In this document: positions 23,812 to 32,692 of the stretch, in pieces
Layout of the letters: each line of letters begins with the position of its first letter
Numbering within the stretch: position 1 is the first letter of the stretch
Source of the DNA: an uncultured Eubacteriales bacterium
GTDB taxonomy: Bacteria > Bacillota > Clostridia > Oscillospirales > Acutalibacteraceae
Reading direction: 5' to 3'
DNA: 37,839 nucleotides
Assembly: GCA_934454655.1 (NCBI GenBank)
Contig: CAKSFK010000020.1
Span: forward strand, 1-37,839
Made by a program: the position numbers and the translations under genes
Notes under the pieces: model-generated
Told to the model about the DNA's origin: nothing
Database searches by the model: none
The model's input: only the letters and a program-made list of their open reading frames with translations

Positions 23812-26052
23812 TTAAAAATTGCCCTCCGCCGGTGACTTTATTCTGTTTTTCATACCCTTTATATCAAGCACTCCGTAGGCAAAGCCTTTTCTTACAAGCT
23901 CGGCGGGCAAAAACTCATCATATTTTTCAAACAACGGAACTTCGCCCTTGTAAACCAGCTCCATAGGGTCAAGCGGCTTTTGAGCCTCATCTGCCAGAAC
24001 ATCCCAAAAATCTTTTTCGCCTGCGGTCATTTTAAACATCATAAAATAGGGTCTTGCGGTGTCGAGTGCCGTAAGGCCCAGTTTTTTTGCACATTTAAGC
24101 TTTAAAAAGCGCTCCAGTGCCAAAAAAGCGTATGTGCCGAGCCACGGGAACAGACACCACATATTTCCGCCCAGATTAATAAGCGATTTTTCGGTAATGC
24201 CCGAAAGGCGTGCCGCCTGCCTTGCTTCACTTAACCTGCCCGACGCGTTTTTCATAAGATACGGATAAGATTTATCCTCGCGCAGAACCTGTCGCATACG
24301 TTCGAGAACCTTGGTGTTAATGTCGCCCGGGCATTGCCCGAAATATGCCGGAACTTTTCCGCGTACCTTTTCGCAGTATACCAGATGACGTTTGCGGTCA
24401 ACCTCCTCAACGATCCACACGTGTCCCGCAATAGCGATTTTTTCGCCCACGGGCGGCGGCATTACTATTGTTCCCAGTTCCTCGGAAGCCGAGCGCACGG
24501 TGTACTCCTCGTTTTCTTTAAATACGGCATAAAATTTAAAGGAATTTGTCTGCCGCTCGCCGGCAAGCCCCACAATAAGCCCGTTTTCTTCGGTGCGTTC
24601 AATGTGGTCGGTTTCAATCATATGCTTAAGCATCAGCCTGTAATCGTCCTGTGTTATTTTTGCAAACGGCTCAAGCGTTAACACCTTAGAGGCAAGCTGA
24701 GCGGGGGATAATTCACCCGAGGAGGCAAGCGTGCTCATAGTCTGGTGGTATAAAAGGCTGTAAGGCAGTCTGTCGGTATTCTGCGGCTCAACCCAGCGTT
24801 CCTCAATGTAAAGCTGAACAAGGGCTATGCCCTGAAGTAGCGTCCACGGTACGGTTTCGGGCAGGAGCTGCCGCGCCTCGGGCAGTTCCTCACGCATAAC
24901 AAACCACATTTCGGGCGGCAGACCGCGGCGGCCGGTACGCCCCATTCTTTGCAGAAATGAGGAAACGGTAAACGGTGCGTCTACCTGAAACGCGCGCTCC
25001 AGCCTGCCTATGTCAATTCCAAGTTCCAGCGTTGCGGTGGTAACGGTGGTAAGGCTTTGGCTGTCGTCCTTCATAAGCGCTTCGGCGGTCTCCCTGAACG
25101 ACGCCGAAAGATTGCCGTGGTGAATCAAAAATCTGTCCGGCTCGCGTTTTGCCTCACAGTATCCGCGCAGTGTTGTCGTTACTGCCTCGCATTCCTCGCG
25201 TGAGTTAACAAAGACAAGGCACTTTTTGCCCCGCGTGTGTTCAAAAATATAGCCGAACGCGGGGTCGGAATTTCTAGGCGCGGTATCGGTTTTTTCATCA
25301 AGCGCTTTAAGTGCGTCGGGATTGTCGTCCTGCGCCTGCACTGCACCCGGAGTAGTGAAAAAATGTTCCATTGAAAGCCGCCATTTTATTCCGCCGTCAG
25401 CCGTTTTAGGTATCACGGTTCTGCGCCCCGTGCCGTAAGATAGCAGTTTGCCGGTTTCCTCGGGGTCGCCTACGGTTGCCGAAAGACCTATCCTGCGCGG
25501 ATTAACGCCCGCAAGGCGCGAAAGCCTTTCAATAAGGCAGAGAGTCTGCCCGCCGCGGTCGCCGCGCAAAAGGGAATGTATCTCGTCAATAACGATAAAC
25601 CTTAAGTCGCCGAATAATTTAGGCACAAAGCTGTGCTTGTGCATAAGCAGAGCCTCAAGCGATTCGGGCGTTATCTGCAATATTCCCGAGGGATTTTTTA
25701 AAAGCTTTTCCTTGTGTGACTGCGCTACGTCGCCGTGCCAGTGCCACACGGGTATCCCCGCCTCGTCGCAAAGCTCGTTCAGCCTTAAAAACTGGTCGTT
25801 TATAAGGGCTTTGAGCGGGCCTATGTAGAGCGCGCCCACGCTTGCGGGCGGTTCTTCCTCAAGCAGGGTTAAAATGGGGAAAAATGCCGCCTCGGTCTTT
25901 CCTGATGCGGTCGAGGCGCACAGAAGAATGTTGTCGTCCGTGTTAAAAACCGCCTCGCCGGCGGCAATCTGAATACCCCTGAGGCTTTCCCATTCGTTTC
26001 TGTAAATGTAGTCCTGAATAAAAGGGGCGTAGCGCTCAAAAATACTGCTCAT
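23812..26052 (-). CDS. Lhr/BrxHI-like superfamily 2 DNA helicase
   Basis: 746 residues. Helicase motifs are motif I CASTASGKTEAAFFP (Lys52), motif Ia IGPLKALINDQ, motif II VIDEIHSLL (Asp156-His159), motif III GLSATVGDP, motif IV VFVNSREECEAV and motif VI FLQRMGRTGRRG. The TASGKTEA start and the long C-terminal part after the helicase core are typical of Lhr-like enzymes, including BrxHI of BREX defence systems. It should translocate on nucleic acid with ATP. Its ATG overlaps the upstream ATPase stop as ATGA (26049-26052), so the trio is translationally coupled. No nuclease domain is recognisable. I cannot say whether the system acts in phage defence or DNA repair. Confidence 0.85.
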   Translation of the reverse strand: MSSIFERYAPFIQDYIYRNEWESLRGIQIAAGEAVFNTDDNILLCASTASGKTEAAFFPILTLLEEEPPASVGALYIGPLKALINDQFLRLNELCDEAGIPVWHWHGDVAQSHKEKLLKNPSGILQITPESLEALLMHKHSFVPKLFGDLRFIVIDEIHSLLRGDRGGQTLCLIERLSRLAGVNPRRIGLSATVGDPEETGKLLSYGTGRRTVIPKTADGGIKWRLSMEHFFTTPGAVQAQDDNPDALKALDEKTDTAPRNSDPAFGYIFEHTRGKKCLVFVNSREECEAVTTTLRGYCEAKREPDRFLIHHGNLSASFRETAEALMKDDSQSLTTVTTATLELGIDIGRLERAFQVDAPFTVSSFLQRMGRTGRRGLPPEMWFVMREELPEARQLLPETVPWTLLQGIALVQLYIEERWVEPQNTDRLPYSLLYHQTMSTLASSGELSPAQLASKVLTLEPFAKITQDDYRLMLKHMIETDHIERTEENGLIVGLAGERQTNSFKFYAVFKENEEYTVRSASEELGTIVMPPPVGEKIAIAGHVWIVEEVDRKRHLVYCEKVRGKVPAYFGQCPGDINTKVLERMRQVLREDKSYPYLMKNASGRLSEARQAARLSGITEKSLINLGGNMWCLFPWLGTYAFLALERFLKLKCAKKLGLTALDTARPYFMMFKMTAGEKDFWDVLADEAQKPLDPMELVYKGEVPLFEKYDEFLPAELVRKGFAYGVLDIKGMKNRIKSPAEGNF

Positions 26053-27362
26053 ATTGTAAACTCCGCAAATTCTTCGCTCACGCCGTCGGCTGACTCGGAT
26101 TTTGAAAACTTAAATTCTTCCGAATTCAAAAGTTCTTCCATTTTAACGCCTGGGTTCTGGTACAGAATGTTTAACAGCTCAATAAAATCACGTATAACCT
26201 CGCGCGGGGTTATCGCTTTATCGGCGCCTATTCTTGAAAACTCCGTCTTTATAAATGTAACAAGCTCATCTTCCGTGAGCCTTTGCTCGTATTCAAACAA
26301 TCCGGCGTGGATCTCCGCAAGCTTTTCCGTAAGTACCAGCATTTCCTCATAGGTGAGCGGCGAAAGCTTGATTACGGGCGCCAGCATATCCTTTAAATCC
26401 CCCTTGCCGAAGCGCCCCTCGGTAAGTCGCGACTTAAGCGCTTCATAGCTGTAAACGCCACGTCTTGTATCCTCAATGCATTGCGGCGTTCCGCTCATTA
26501 TTATTCCCAGGTACTGAGCCTTGCCCTGAAGCGTGTCGTTATACATTGTAAGGATTTTCTCATAGTTGTACTGTCTTGTAATGCTTTGCGGAATTTTATA
26601 AATGTTCACAAGCTCGTCAATAAGTATCAAAAGTCCGCCGTAACCCGCTTTTTTAAGAAACAGCGCAAAAATCTTGATGTATTCGTACCAGTCGTCGTCC
26701 GTAATTATAATATTAACGCCAAGCTCGCTCTTTGCCTCGGTTTTGGTGGCATATTCGCCGCGAAACCACTTTACCACACGGGCGCGCGCCTCATCGTCGC
26801 CGCCGACGTATGCACGGTAATAAACGGTGAGTAGTTTTGCAAAATCAAAACCGTGTACCATTTCGCTGAGTGACGATATTACCTCGCTTATCTTTTTCTC
26901 GGTCAGCGCCGCAACATTCGGGTCGTCAAGACCTATGCCGTTTTCCTTTACAACCTCTGTCTGCACACTGCTTATCCAGCGGTCGAGTATCAATGTAAGC
27001 GCTCCGCCCTCGGGTCTTGTTTTGGTGGACATATTTTTTATAAGTTCTTTGTAGGTTGCAAGCCCCTGTCCGCGCGTTCCCATAAGCCTGCGCTCGGGTG
27101 AGAGGTCGGCGTCCGCCACAACCATATTCTTGTCCATAGCGTAATTTCTCACCGTCTGCAAAAGAAAGCTTTTTCCGCTGCCGTATTTGCCAACAATAAA
27201 ACGGAACGAAGCCCCGCCGTCCTCAATTATTCCTATATCGTGCAAAAACGCGTCAATTTCGGTTTCCCTTCCCACGGTTATATAGGGCAGACCTATCCTC
27301 GGCACAACTCCGCCCTTAAGCGAATTTATAATTACCGTTGCAATTCTTTTCGGTACCTTCAT
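26049..27362 (-). CDS. BrxD-like (DUF2791) P-loop ATP-binding protein
   Basis: 437 residues. The N-terminus (ATVIINSLKGGVVPRIGLPYITVGRETEIDAFL) precedes Walker A GKYGSGKSFLLQT (Lys64) with a following ADADLSPERRLMG. Walker B is GGLLILIDELVNIYK near residue 235, then SGTPQCIEDTRRGVYSYEALKSRL. This is the DUF2791 family, which includes BrxD, an ATP-binding protein of type 2 BREX loci that partners an Lhr-like helicase. It lies exactly between the TerB-like gene and the helicase with ATGA overlaps at both ends. A role as an AAA+-like loader or switch for the helicase is inferred. Confidence 0.85.
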   Translation of the reverse strand: MKVPKRIATVIINSLKGGVVPRIGLPYITVGRETEIDAFLHDIGIIEDGGASFRFIVGKYGSGKSFLLQTVRNYAMDKNMVVADADLSPERRLMGTRGQGLATYKELIKNMSTKTRPEGGALTLILDRWISSVQTEVVKENGIGLDDPNVAALTEKKISEVISSLSEMVHGFDFAKLLTVYYRAYVGGDDEARARVVKWFRGEYATKTEAKSELGVNIIITDDDWYEYIKIFALFLKKAGYGGLLILIDELVNIYKIPQSITRQYNYEKILTMYNDTLQGKAQYLGIIMSGTPQCIEDTRRGVYSYEALKSRLTEGRFGKGDLKDMLAPVIKLSPLTYEEMLVLTEKLAEIHAGLFEYEQRLTEDELVTFIKTEFSRIGADKAITPREVIRDFIELLNILYQNPGVKMEELLNSEEFKFSKSESADGVSEEFAEFTI

Positions 27363-28831
27363 ATCTTCAACAATCCTTTCAGTTCGTCTGTATAATCCTC
27401 TAAAACACAGGGGCTGTCGCCTTCGTAAACAACGGCGGTATCGCCCAGCTCTTCAAACAATGCCTCGTTTATTTCGTCAACCGCAACAGAAAGCATAACC
27501 CCGCATTCCCTTGCCGCCGTTTCGGCGTTTCCGCCGGTAAGCAATGCCTTTAATATTTCGGGGTAGGGTATGTTTGTTCCATCATCATCGGGCGGCGGCG
27601 CGGCCGTTTGTTCGGTTACGTTTTCCGTTTCTTCTTCGGATTCGTCAACAATAAGTTTTTCGCGCGTCAGTTCGGCGGCGCTGCGGATTCCCGAAAGCTT
27701 TGAAAAATCAATATTAACAACTTGCCGTTCCCTCTGCCTTTTTTTCTCCGTGTAATCGTTTACGGCGTTGTTTATAAGCGCCTCAAACGCCTTTGAGGTT
27801 TCTGCCTTTTTTAGGGACGATTTAAGCCCCAGCGTCTGCCTTAAGCAAAAATCTGTATTTTTTAAAATTGCACCGAGCCTTCCCGCCTTGTCCTTTACGG
27901 GGAAAAAACGTACGCACCGCCATGAGTTGCCCTTGCAGGTGTATGAAAAAATATCGTTAATAATATATTCGCAGTCTTTATGCGGCTTTTGCTCATAAAA
28001 TACTGCCGAGCGGAAAATCAAATACGGTTCGTCAACCGATTTCCCGAGCAGCGCGTCGGCAATGTCTTTTCCGCGTTTCAGATAGTATCCGTCAAGCAGG
28101 GAATAAAGCCCGTAAACGGTTTCGGCAACCGCGTCGGGATGCTTTTTGTAAAGCGCGGAGTTTAATATTTTGTACGAAGAAAGGCTGTTGAGCGAACTTA
28201 GAACTTCGTGCGGAGTGTGTTCCCTGTATTTTTTAAGACAGATAACCGCGCTGTCCCGTTCAAGCTGCGCGTTGTCGTTCAGAACAGAGGAGTCAAGTCC
28301 GTAATACGCCGCGTAATCGATGAGCCAGCGGCAGGTGTAGGGTGTTATGCGGCTGTCCAGCGCGCCGTATTTCCCGGCAAATTCCTTTAGCTGATAAAAC
28401 CCGCCTTCGGATGAGGCAACGCCGATGTTGTTAAGCAGTTCGTATATATACATAAACGCAAACGGAACAGCGGTTTTTTCAAAAATGCCCTTGCGTATTT
28501 TTGCGCGCCAGGTAAAATACCCGCGCAGTTGTGCCGTGCTCATTACGCTGTATGTCGGGAAATAGCGTATAAAATCGACGCTGTACTCGCAGTCATCCTC
28601 AAAGTTTTCCATAAACTTACCCTGTTTATAAAAAATCTCATTGGCGGGTGAATAGATGAGTTCGCGCTCCGAAATAAGCTTTTTCATTTTTGTGTATTCG
28701 GGCGGAGTGTAATTTTTCATTTTTGACGCCGTAAATATAATCGGCTCGTCACTGTATATTTTTTCGTCCGACAGCTTAGCGCCGGAAAGAATCTTTTTAA
28801 TTAACTCGCTTGCATTAAACAATACCGTCAC
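27359..28831 (-). CDS. TerB-N/TerB-C domain protein
   Basis: 490 residues. The TerB-N domain (about 40-240) shows FYKQGKFMENFEDDCEYSVDFIRYFPTYSVMSTAQLRGYFTWRAKIRKG and FAFMYIYELLNNIGV. An acidic linker (about 400-420, ESEEETENVTEQ, PPPDDD) leads to a C-terminal domain (about 420-490) that fits TerB-C: ILKALLTGGNAETAARECGVMLSVAVDEINEALFEELGDTAVVYEGDSPCVLEDYTDELKGLL. TerB-type domains are linked to stress and DNA-processing systems. The start is uncertain: GTG at 28831 lies only 3 bases after AGGAGG, and a TTG at codon 4 lies 12 bases away. It is the first gene of a coupled three-gene operon with a promoter at 28860-28888. Confidence 0.8.
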   Translation of the reverse strand: MTVLFNASELIKKILSGAKLSDEKIYSDEPIIFTASKMKNYTPPEYTKMKKLISERELIYSPANEIFYKQGKFMENFEDDCEYSVDFIRYFPTYSVMSTAQLRGYFTWRAKIRKGIFEKTAVPFAFMYIYELLNNIGVASSEGGFYQLKEFAGKYGALDSRITPYTCRWLIDYAAYYGLDSSVLNDNAQLERDSAVICLKKYREHTPHEVLSSLNSLSSYKILNSALYKKHPDAVAETVYGLYSLLDGYYLKRGKDIADALLGKSVDEPYLIFRSAVFYEQKPHKDCEYIINDIFSYTCKGNSWRCVRFFPVKDKAGRLGAILKNTDFCLRQTLGLKSSLKKAETSKAFEALINNAVNDYTEKKRQRERQVVNIDFSKLSGIRSAAELTREKLIVDESEEETENVTEQTAAPPPDDDGTNIPYPEILKALLTGGNAETAARECGVMLSVAVDEINEALFEELGDTAVVYEGDSPCVLEDYTDELKGLLKI

Positions 28832-28859
28832 CGCCCTCCTGCAATCCTTGCCGAACTAA

Positions 28860-28888
28860 ATTATAACAGAAAAATTCACGGAATACAA
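28860..28888 (-). promoter_or_regulatory. Promoter of the TerB-ATPase-helicase operon
   Basis: On the minus strand, TTGTAT (28883-28888) and TATAAT (28860-28865) are separated by 17 bases, about 30 bases before the first gene. Confidence 0.7.
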
Positions 28889-28939
28889 CATAAAAAAGAA
28901 CATTTGTGCGGCGGCGACGCGCCGGTGCCCCGAAAATTC

Positions 28940-28968
28940 TTGACAATTATATCTTTTTGAGGTAAAAT
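28940..28968 (+). promoter_or_regulatory. tRNA-Leu promoter
   Basis: TTGACA (28940-28945) and TAAAAT (28963-28968) are separated by 17 bases; the mature tRNA starts 15 bases downstream. Confidence 0.85.
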
Positions 28969-28982
28969 TACTCTGTTGGTAT

Positions 28983-29065
28983 GCGGGTGTGGCGGAATTG
29001 GCAGACGCACCAGCCTTAGGAGCTGGCGCTTCGGCGTGCAGGTTCAAGTCCTGTCACCCGCACCA
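28983..29065 (+). tRNA. tRNA-Leu (anticodon TAG)
   Basis: 83 nt including CCA. Acceptor strands are GCGGGTG and CACCCGC with discriminator A. The D arm is GGCGGAATTGGCAGACGC, the anticodon loop is CTTAGGA between CCAGC and GCTGG (anticodon TAG), a class II variable arm contains GCGCTTCGGCGT, and the T arm has GGTTCAAGTCC. Confidence 0.95.
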
Positions 29066-29097
29066 AAAATCCCGTTCGCAAAAGCGAACGGGATTTT
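29066..29097 (+). terminator. Intrinsic terminator of tRNA-Leu
   Basis: AAAATCCCGTTCGC-AAAA-GCGAACGGGATTTTT, immediately after the tRNA. Confidence 0.9.
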
Positions 29098-29339
29098 TAC
29101 TTCCTACCTCTTCACTCTTCATTATTACCTCAAAACAAAATCGGTAACGGGATTTTGGGAAGTAATAAATAATATGTAGGAGGTAATAGGTGCGGCTTTG
29201 CCGCCGATTGAAAATGCAAGGTTACGCCTTGCGCTTTTTTGTATTACAACGGTATAAAAATTAGCTGTTTGCACAATATCACTTGACGTTGGGTTTATGT
29301 GAGGGTTTAAATTCGCACAAAAATGCGGAAAGATCCTTT
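29098..29339. other. Intergenic region without a gene
   Basis: AT-rich sequence with one terminator-like hairpin, GCAAGG-TTACG-CCTTGC (29216-29232), followed by six T residues (29235-29240). No open frame has a plausible start, ribosome site and family match. Confidence 0.5.
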
Positions 29340-29829
29340 TCAGTTATATTTTTTTGCCGATGATATTGCCTCCATGTATATGTGCTTATTCGGAAGAAAT
29401 TTATTTCCACCGGCGAACAGAGTACTGACTTTTTTTTCCCCAATTATGTGGCATATAGCAGATGGATTTTTTTCGTTTATAATTACAGTGTCTATTCCCT
29501 GTGCCGTTGCCGAATTTGCGGCCTGCAGTTTTTGTTTTTATTCTGCCCGTTCCGCGCCGCGAGCCTGTACCTCCGGCAAGGGAATACACTCCTTCATCAA
29601 TAGAATCAATTTCTGTATAACTTACAGAGTCATTTTAATTTACAACAGAAATAACACCCATTTCAGGCAAGGCATTAAAGGTATTGATCAAGTTTTCCTT
29701 TTTTTTACCAATCAATGTCGTCGGCATTAAGCAATATCTGTGCAATCGCACCCGATAAAACCAATATGACATCGTATCACATATTCCGAACATTGGATAA
29801 CACCGTTGCCGGGCGGTTAATATTTTCAA
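29340..29829 (-). pseudogene. proB: Degraded glutamate 5-kinase remnant
   Basis: Pieces of ProB occur in order on the minus strand but in different frames. AQILLNADDID is followed by ENLINTFNALPEMGVISVVN, a stop, NDSVSYTEID, and last KLQAANSATAQGIDTVIINEKNPSAICHIIGEKKVSTLFAGG ending at the TGA at 29340. Intact ProB has NVLNTFNTLLELGVIPIVNENDTVS and a C-terminal KLEAA-type block. At least two frameshifts, one nonsense codon and deletions of the N-terminal half and the ATP-binding middle are present. ProB catalyses the first step of proline synthesis; this copy cannot function. The match is by recall of family motifs. Confidence 0.65.
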
Positions 29830-29830
29830 A

Positions 29831-29944
29831 TCGGGTATCAGTCGTATGATAAATGATTTGGAGAAGGATTGTAGGGTAACCGTTTCGGAACGCGGAAAAT
29901 CGGGTGTTAAGCTTACAAGCGACGAATTGCGGCTTTTACATTAG
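29831..29944 (+). pseudogene. LysR-family regulator fragment (half HTH)
   Basis: A 37-residue piece, SGISRMINDLEKDCRVTVSE followed by RGKSGVKLTSDELRLL, matches the second half of a LysR DNA-binding domain (usually SxxSRxIxxLExxxGVxLFERxxxGVxLTxxGxxLL). It has no start and stops at a TAG formed by the left end of the repeat element at 29941. The remaining ligand-binding domain is absent on the far side of the element. Confidence 0.65.
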
Positions 29945-30218
29945 GCAAGCGAGAATAATCCGAATCCGCCCAAAACGGCATATTTTCGGCGTATTTTCAC
30001 TTGTCGTCTTTATAAGGCGAAAGCCTTATCGCATCCTCCACATAAAAATCCACACGAAAATCGCGCTCGTTTTGGGTCGCAGATTTTTTGAGGAGCGGAT
30101 TTTTTGCAGAGCAAGGCACAAAACGCAGTTAATCCTAACGGATTAACGAGTATTTTAACGCGGCAATGCGAGAAATCCGCACTCAAAAAACAGGTTCGGA
30201 TTATTCTCGTTTGCCTAG
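29941..30218. repeat. 278-bp MITE-like element with about 27-bp terminal inverted repeats
   Basis: The left end TTAGGCAAGCGAGAATAATC (continuing CGAATCCG) and the reverse complement of the right end, CTAGGCAAACGAGAATAATC (continuing CGAACCTG), agree over about 27 bases with three mismatches. The last 55 bases (about 30164-30218) repeat the short element at 20582-20640 in inverted orientation. No coding capacity is evident. It cuts a LysR fragment on its left. Confidence 0.7.
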
Positions 30219-30279
30219 GCATGCAAGCTTATGTATGATCACTTCCGATTCTTCGGGTATGAACAATTAAGTTTCGGAA

Positions 30280-31095
30280 TTACTGTTTTTTGCTTTCTCT
30301 TGCGATGGCGGCAATATCGCCGACTCCGTTTAAAACAATGCTTGGGCGGTAGGCGTAGGTTTTTAGCGTTTCGCGTGTGGAAACACCCGAAAGCACCAGA
30401 ACCGTGGACATACCGCTTTCCATACCGGATATAACGTCCGTGTCCATACGGTCGCCCACCATTACGGCTTCGGCCGAGTGGCAGTTGAGCATACGAAGGC
30501 CTGTCCGCATCATAAGCGGGTTAGGCTTTCCGCAGAAATAAGCCTGCGTTCCCGTCGCCATTTCAACGGGGGCGATAAGCGCGCGGCAGGCGGGGGCAAT
30601 GCCGTTTTCGATTGGACCCGAAACATCGGAGTTAGCACCGATCAGTTTAGCGCCCGCCATAACAAGGTTGGTTGCCTTTGTAAGGGTATCCAGCGAATAA
30701 GACCTTCCCTCGCCTACAACAACATAGTCGGGGTTTACGTCATTCATAGTAATCCCGGCATCATAAAGGGCGTTTAAAAGTCCGGCTTCGCCGATTGCGA
30801 AAACCGAACAGCCGGGCGCCTGCTCTTTAAGAAAAGCCGCCGTTGCCAGCGCACTGGTGTAAAAATGCTCTTCCGGCACGTCAAGCCCCATACGTGCCAG
30901 CTTTTGGTTAAGCTCTCTCGGTGTGTAACCGCTGTTGTTGGTGAGAAACAAGTATTCTTTTTTTTCGTCGTGCAGCCATTGTATGAATTCAGCCACACCC
31001 GGCAGGATTCGGTTTCCGTGGTAGATAACGCCGTCCATATCGCAAATAAAGCCCTTTTTTTTGTTAAAATCAATTGTATTGGCTGTAATATTCAT
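30280..31095 (-). CDS. NagD-like HAD-IIA phosphatase
   Basis: 271 residues. HAD motif I is FICDMDGVIYHGN with nucleophile Asp19 and general acid Asp21. Motif II lies in LFLTNNSGYTPRELNQKL, the Lys motif region is YFCGKPNPLMMRTGLRML, and motif IV is AVMVGDRMDTDVISGMESGMSTVLVLSGVS. The C2-type cap between motifs II and III includes PDYVVVGEGRSYSLDTLTKA, as in NagD/AraL phosphatases acting on nucleotides or sugar phosphates. The exact substrate is unknown. The start has AGAGGG upstream, and an extended -10 (TGATATAAT, -10 core at 31127-31132) lies about 30 bases further. Confidence 0.9.
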   Translation of the reverse strand: MNITANTIDFNKKKGFICDMDGVIYHGNRILPGVAEFIQWLHDEKKEYLFLTNNSGYTPRELNQKLARMGLDVPEEHFYTSALATAAFLKEQAPGCSVFAIGEAGLLNALYDAGITMNDVNPDYVVVGEGRSYSLDTLTKATNLVMAGAKLIGANSDVSGPIENGIAPACRALIAPVEMATGTQAYFCGKPNPLMMRTGLRMLNCHSAEAVMVGDRMDTDVISGMESGMSTVLVLSGVSTRETLKTYAYRPSIVLNGVGDIAAIARESKKQ

Positions 31096-31215
31096 ATTCC
31101 ATCCCTCTTTCGTAATACATAAATCAATTATATCATTGCAGTGTAAAAATTTCCATTAAAAAAAGTAAATTTAACATTATTTTAACTTTGATCCGCATAC
31201 CGGAACAAGAATTTA

Positions 31216-32020
31216 TCAATTTACAACCTTGTATTTAACCCTTGCACCGTATTTTAAAGAGGAAAAAAATCCTAAATTTTCAAACTTTAAAACAAAACCC
31301 CTTATCGTTGCATAGGCGGCGTCCCCGAAATCTTTTTCGAGTCGCTTTGCAGAAAATTCTCGCTTGCCTAACGGCATCATTATAAACAATTGAGGTTTCG
31401 GCGGCATAACCCTCATTCATTTTATTGTGAACATTGTTTATGAAGTAAAGAATAAACGGGGTTACATCTATCTTGTCGCTTAATTTTCTGTTTTCTTCAA
31501 TTAGTGTGTAAGCATCATAATATGCCTTGCGGCCTTTTTCAATCCTGCTTGAAAACTGAATAAACAGCGCTGACTGATAACCCTTTTGAATTAAAAACCA
31601 TAAATGAACGAGCCGTGCAATTCTGCCGTTCCGGTTAAAATGCGGATGCAAAAAGGCAATGTAAAAATTAATAATTGCCGCCTTAATTAAATCATTAATG
31701 GCATCCTCGGCATTAGCAAATGCGATAAGCGACCTCATAAACTCGGGCACTTTTTGGGCGTCAAGCCCTGAATGTTCAATATGGTCGCTGACAACATAAA
31801 CCGTATCATGTCTGTAAAATTTGCCCTCTGACAATTTATCGTAATTGGTAGAAAGTTGCCGACAGTCATCCTGTAAAGCTTATATAAATTGTCCTCGGTT
31901 ATTTTGTTCGCGGTATCGGCAATAAATTCAGGACCGTGCTTTAACCTTAAAATTCTGTTTTCCGGCTCGCCGTCAGGCACCATACCTTTAGAATTTTGCG
32001 CACACGGTCACGAAGGTCAT
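31216..32020 (-). pseudogene. Broken Fic-domain protein gene
   Basis: Three consecutive pieces lie in different frames. The N-terminal piece is DGEPENRILRLKHGPEFIADTANKITEDNLYKLYRMTVGNFLP. The Fic core is YRHDTVYVVSDHIEHSGLDAQKVPEFM...INFYIAFLHPHFNRNGRIARLVHLWFLIQKGY. The C-terminal winged-helix-like piece is AKRLEKDFGDAAYATIRGFVLKFENLGFF. Frame changes occur near 31835 and near 31357-31371; the second coincides with a 15-base TTAGGCAAGCGAGAA repeat end. Residues like RDRVRKILK upstream of 31983 suggest a third break. The Fic motif reads HPHFNRNGRIAR; the usual acidic metal ligand and a Gly (HPFxD/EGNGR) are replaced, so even an intact version might not AMPylate. Confidence 0.75.
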
Positions 32021-32450
32021 GCACCTACCGGACCAATGTCAATAAATCGGACAGTAAAAAAGGGAAATTAAATAAGAGATAACTCAGCCCGGTTAGGAGA
32101 TAAGCCGTTATTATGGGAATGAGGTCTTAAAGAATTATAAAATCCGTTGATGTATTGGAATATGCTTCGCCTCCGAAAATACGGATTTGATTGTTCGTTA
32201 AAGGAGGCGGCGCCTCAGGAAAGCCGAATGTCCGGCACAGGACATATCGGGACAGTGAAACCGTCCTTTTTTCAGAAGTAGAGGCAAAACCTGCAGTCGC
32301 AGTCTTTCTTCGTGTATTTGTATTGGCTGCGGTTTCTGCCGCCGCCTCGCTGTATGCCACCGGGCGGTCGTATCATGAACGCCTCCATGCTGTTAAGGGA
32401 AGGGGTATTGGTAAAATACATTTTGATTTCTCATTTATCGTGAAATGAAA
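32021..32450. other. Unassigned region
   Basis: About 430 bases. Open frames exist on both strands (85 codons at 32191-32448 plus; 77 codons at 32127-32360 minus), but neither has a ribosome site or a family I can name. The composition looks like decayed coding or repetitive DNA next to the fic remnant. Confidence 0.35.
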
Positions 32451-32534
32451 AAAGCCCGAAGTCTTTTGCAAAACTTCGGGCAGTGGGTAACAAAAAACGG
32501 CAGACAAGTTTTAAATGACTTGTCTGCCGTTTGT
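32445..32534 (-). terminator. Two adjacent hairpins, one terminator-like
   Basis: GCCCGAAGT/ACTTCGGGC (32454-32462 with 32473-32481) is followed on the minus strand by a T run. AAACGGCAGACAAGT/ACTTGTCTGCCGTTT (32495-32509 with 32518-32532) is a perfect 15-bp stem. Confidence 0.6.
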
Positions 32535-32635
32535 GCAGATATTTAGTTGTACAGGAGTTCAAATCCATACGCAAAGCAAAAACAACCGTTTTACATCTAC
32601 GAATATGCAACCTGAAATCCCGGCATTTGGGTAGC

Positions 32636-32661
32636 AAAAAAGCCCGATAAATCGGGCTTTT
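32636..32661 (-). terminator. Intrinsic terminator downstream of the tRNA 3' fragment
   Basis: AAAAGCCCGAT-TT-ATCGGGCTTTTTT on the minus strand, about 32 bases after the CCA. It is probably the original terminator of the tRNA used as attachment site. Confidence 0.75.
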
Positions 32662-32692
32662 CGCAGGAAACATCTTTTTTGTCTCCACATTA

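Noticed and set aside
23812..28831. A complete BREX locus
   Set aside because: Only BrxD-like and helicase-like genes are present; no PglX methyltransferase, PglZ phosphatase-like or BrxC gene is nearby.
29323..29730. Plus-strand 135-codon frame
   Set aside because: Opposite the proB remnant, with no ribosome site or family match; the minus strand carries recognisable ProB pieces.
32191..32448. Plus-strand 85-codon frame
   Set aside because: No ribosome site, a non-ATG start and no recognisable family; kept only as part of the unassigned region.
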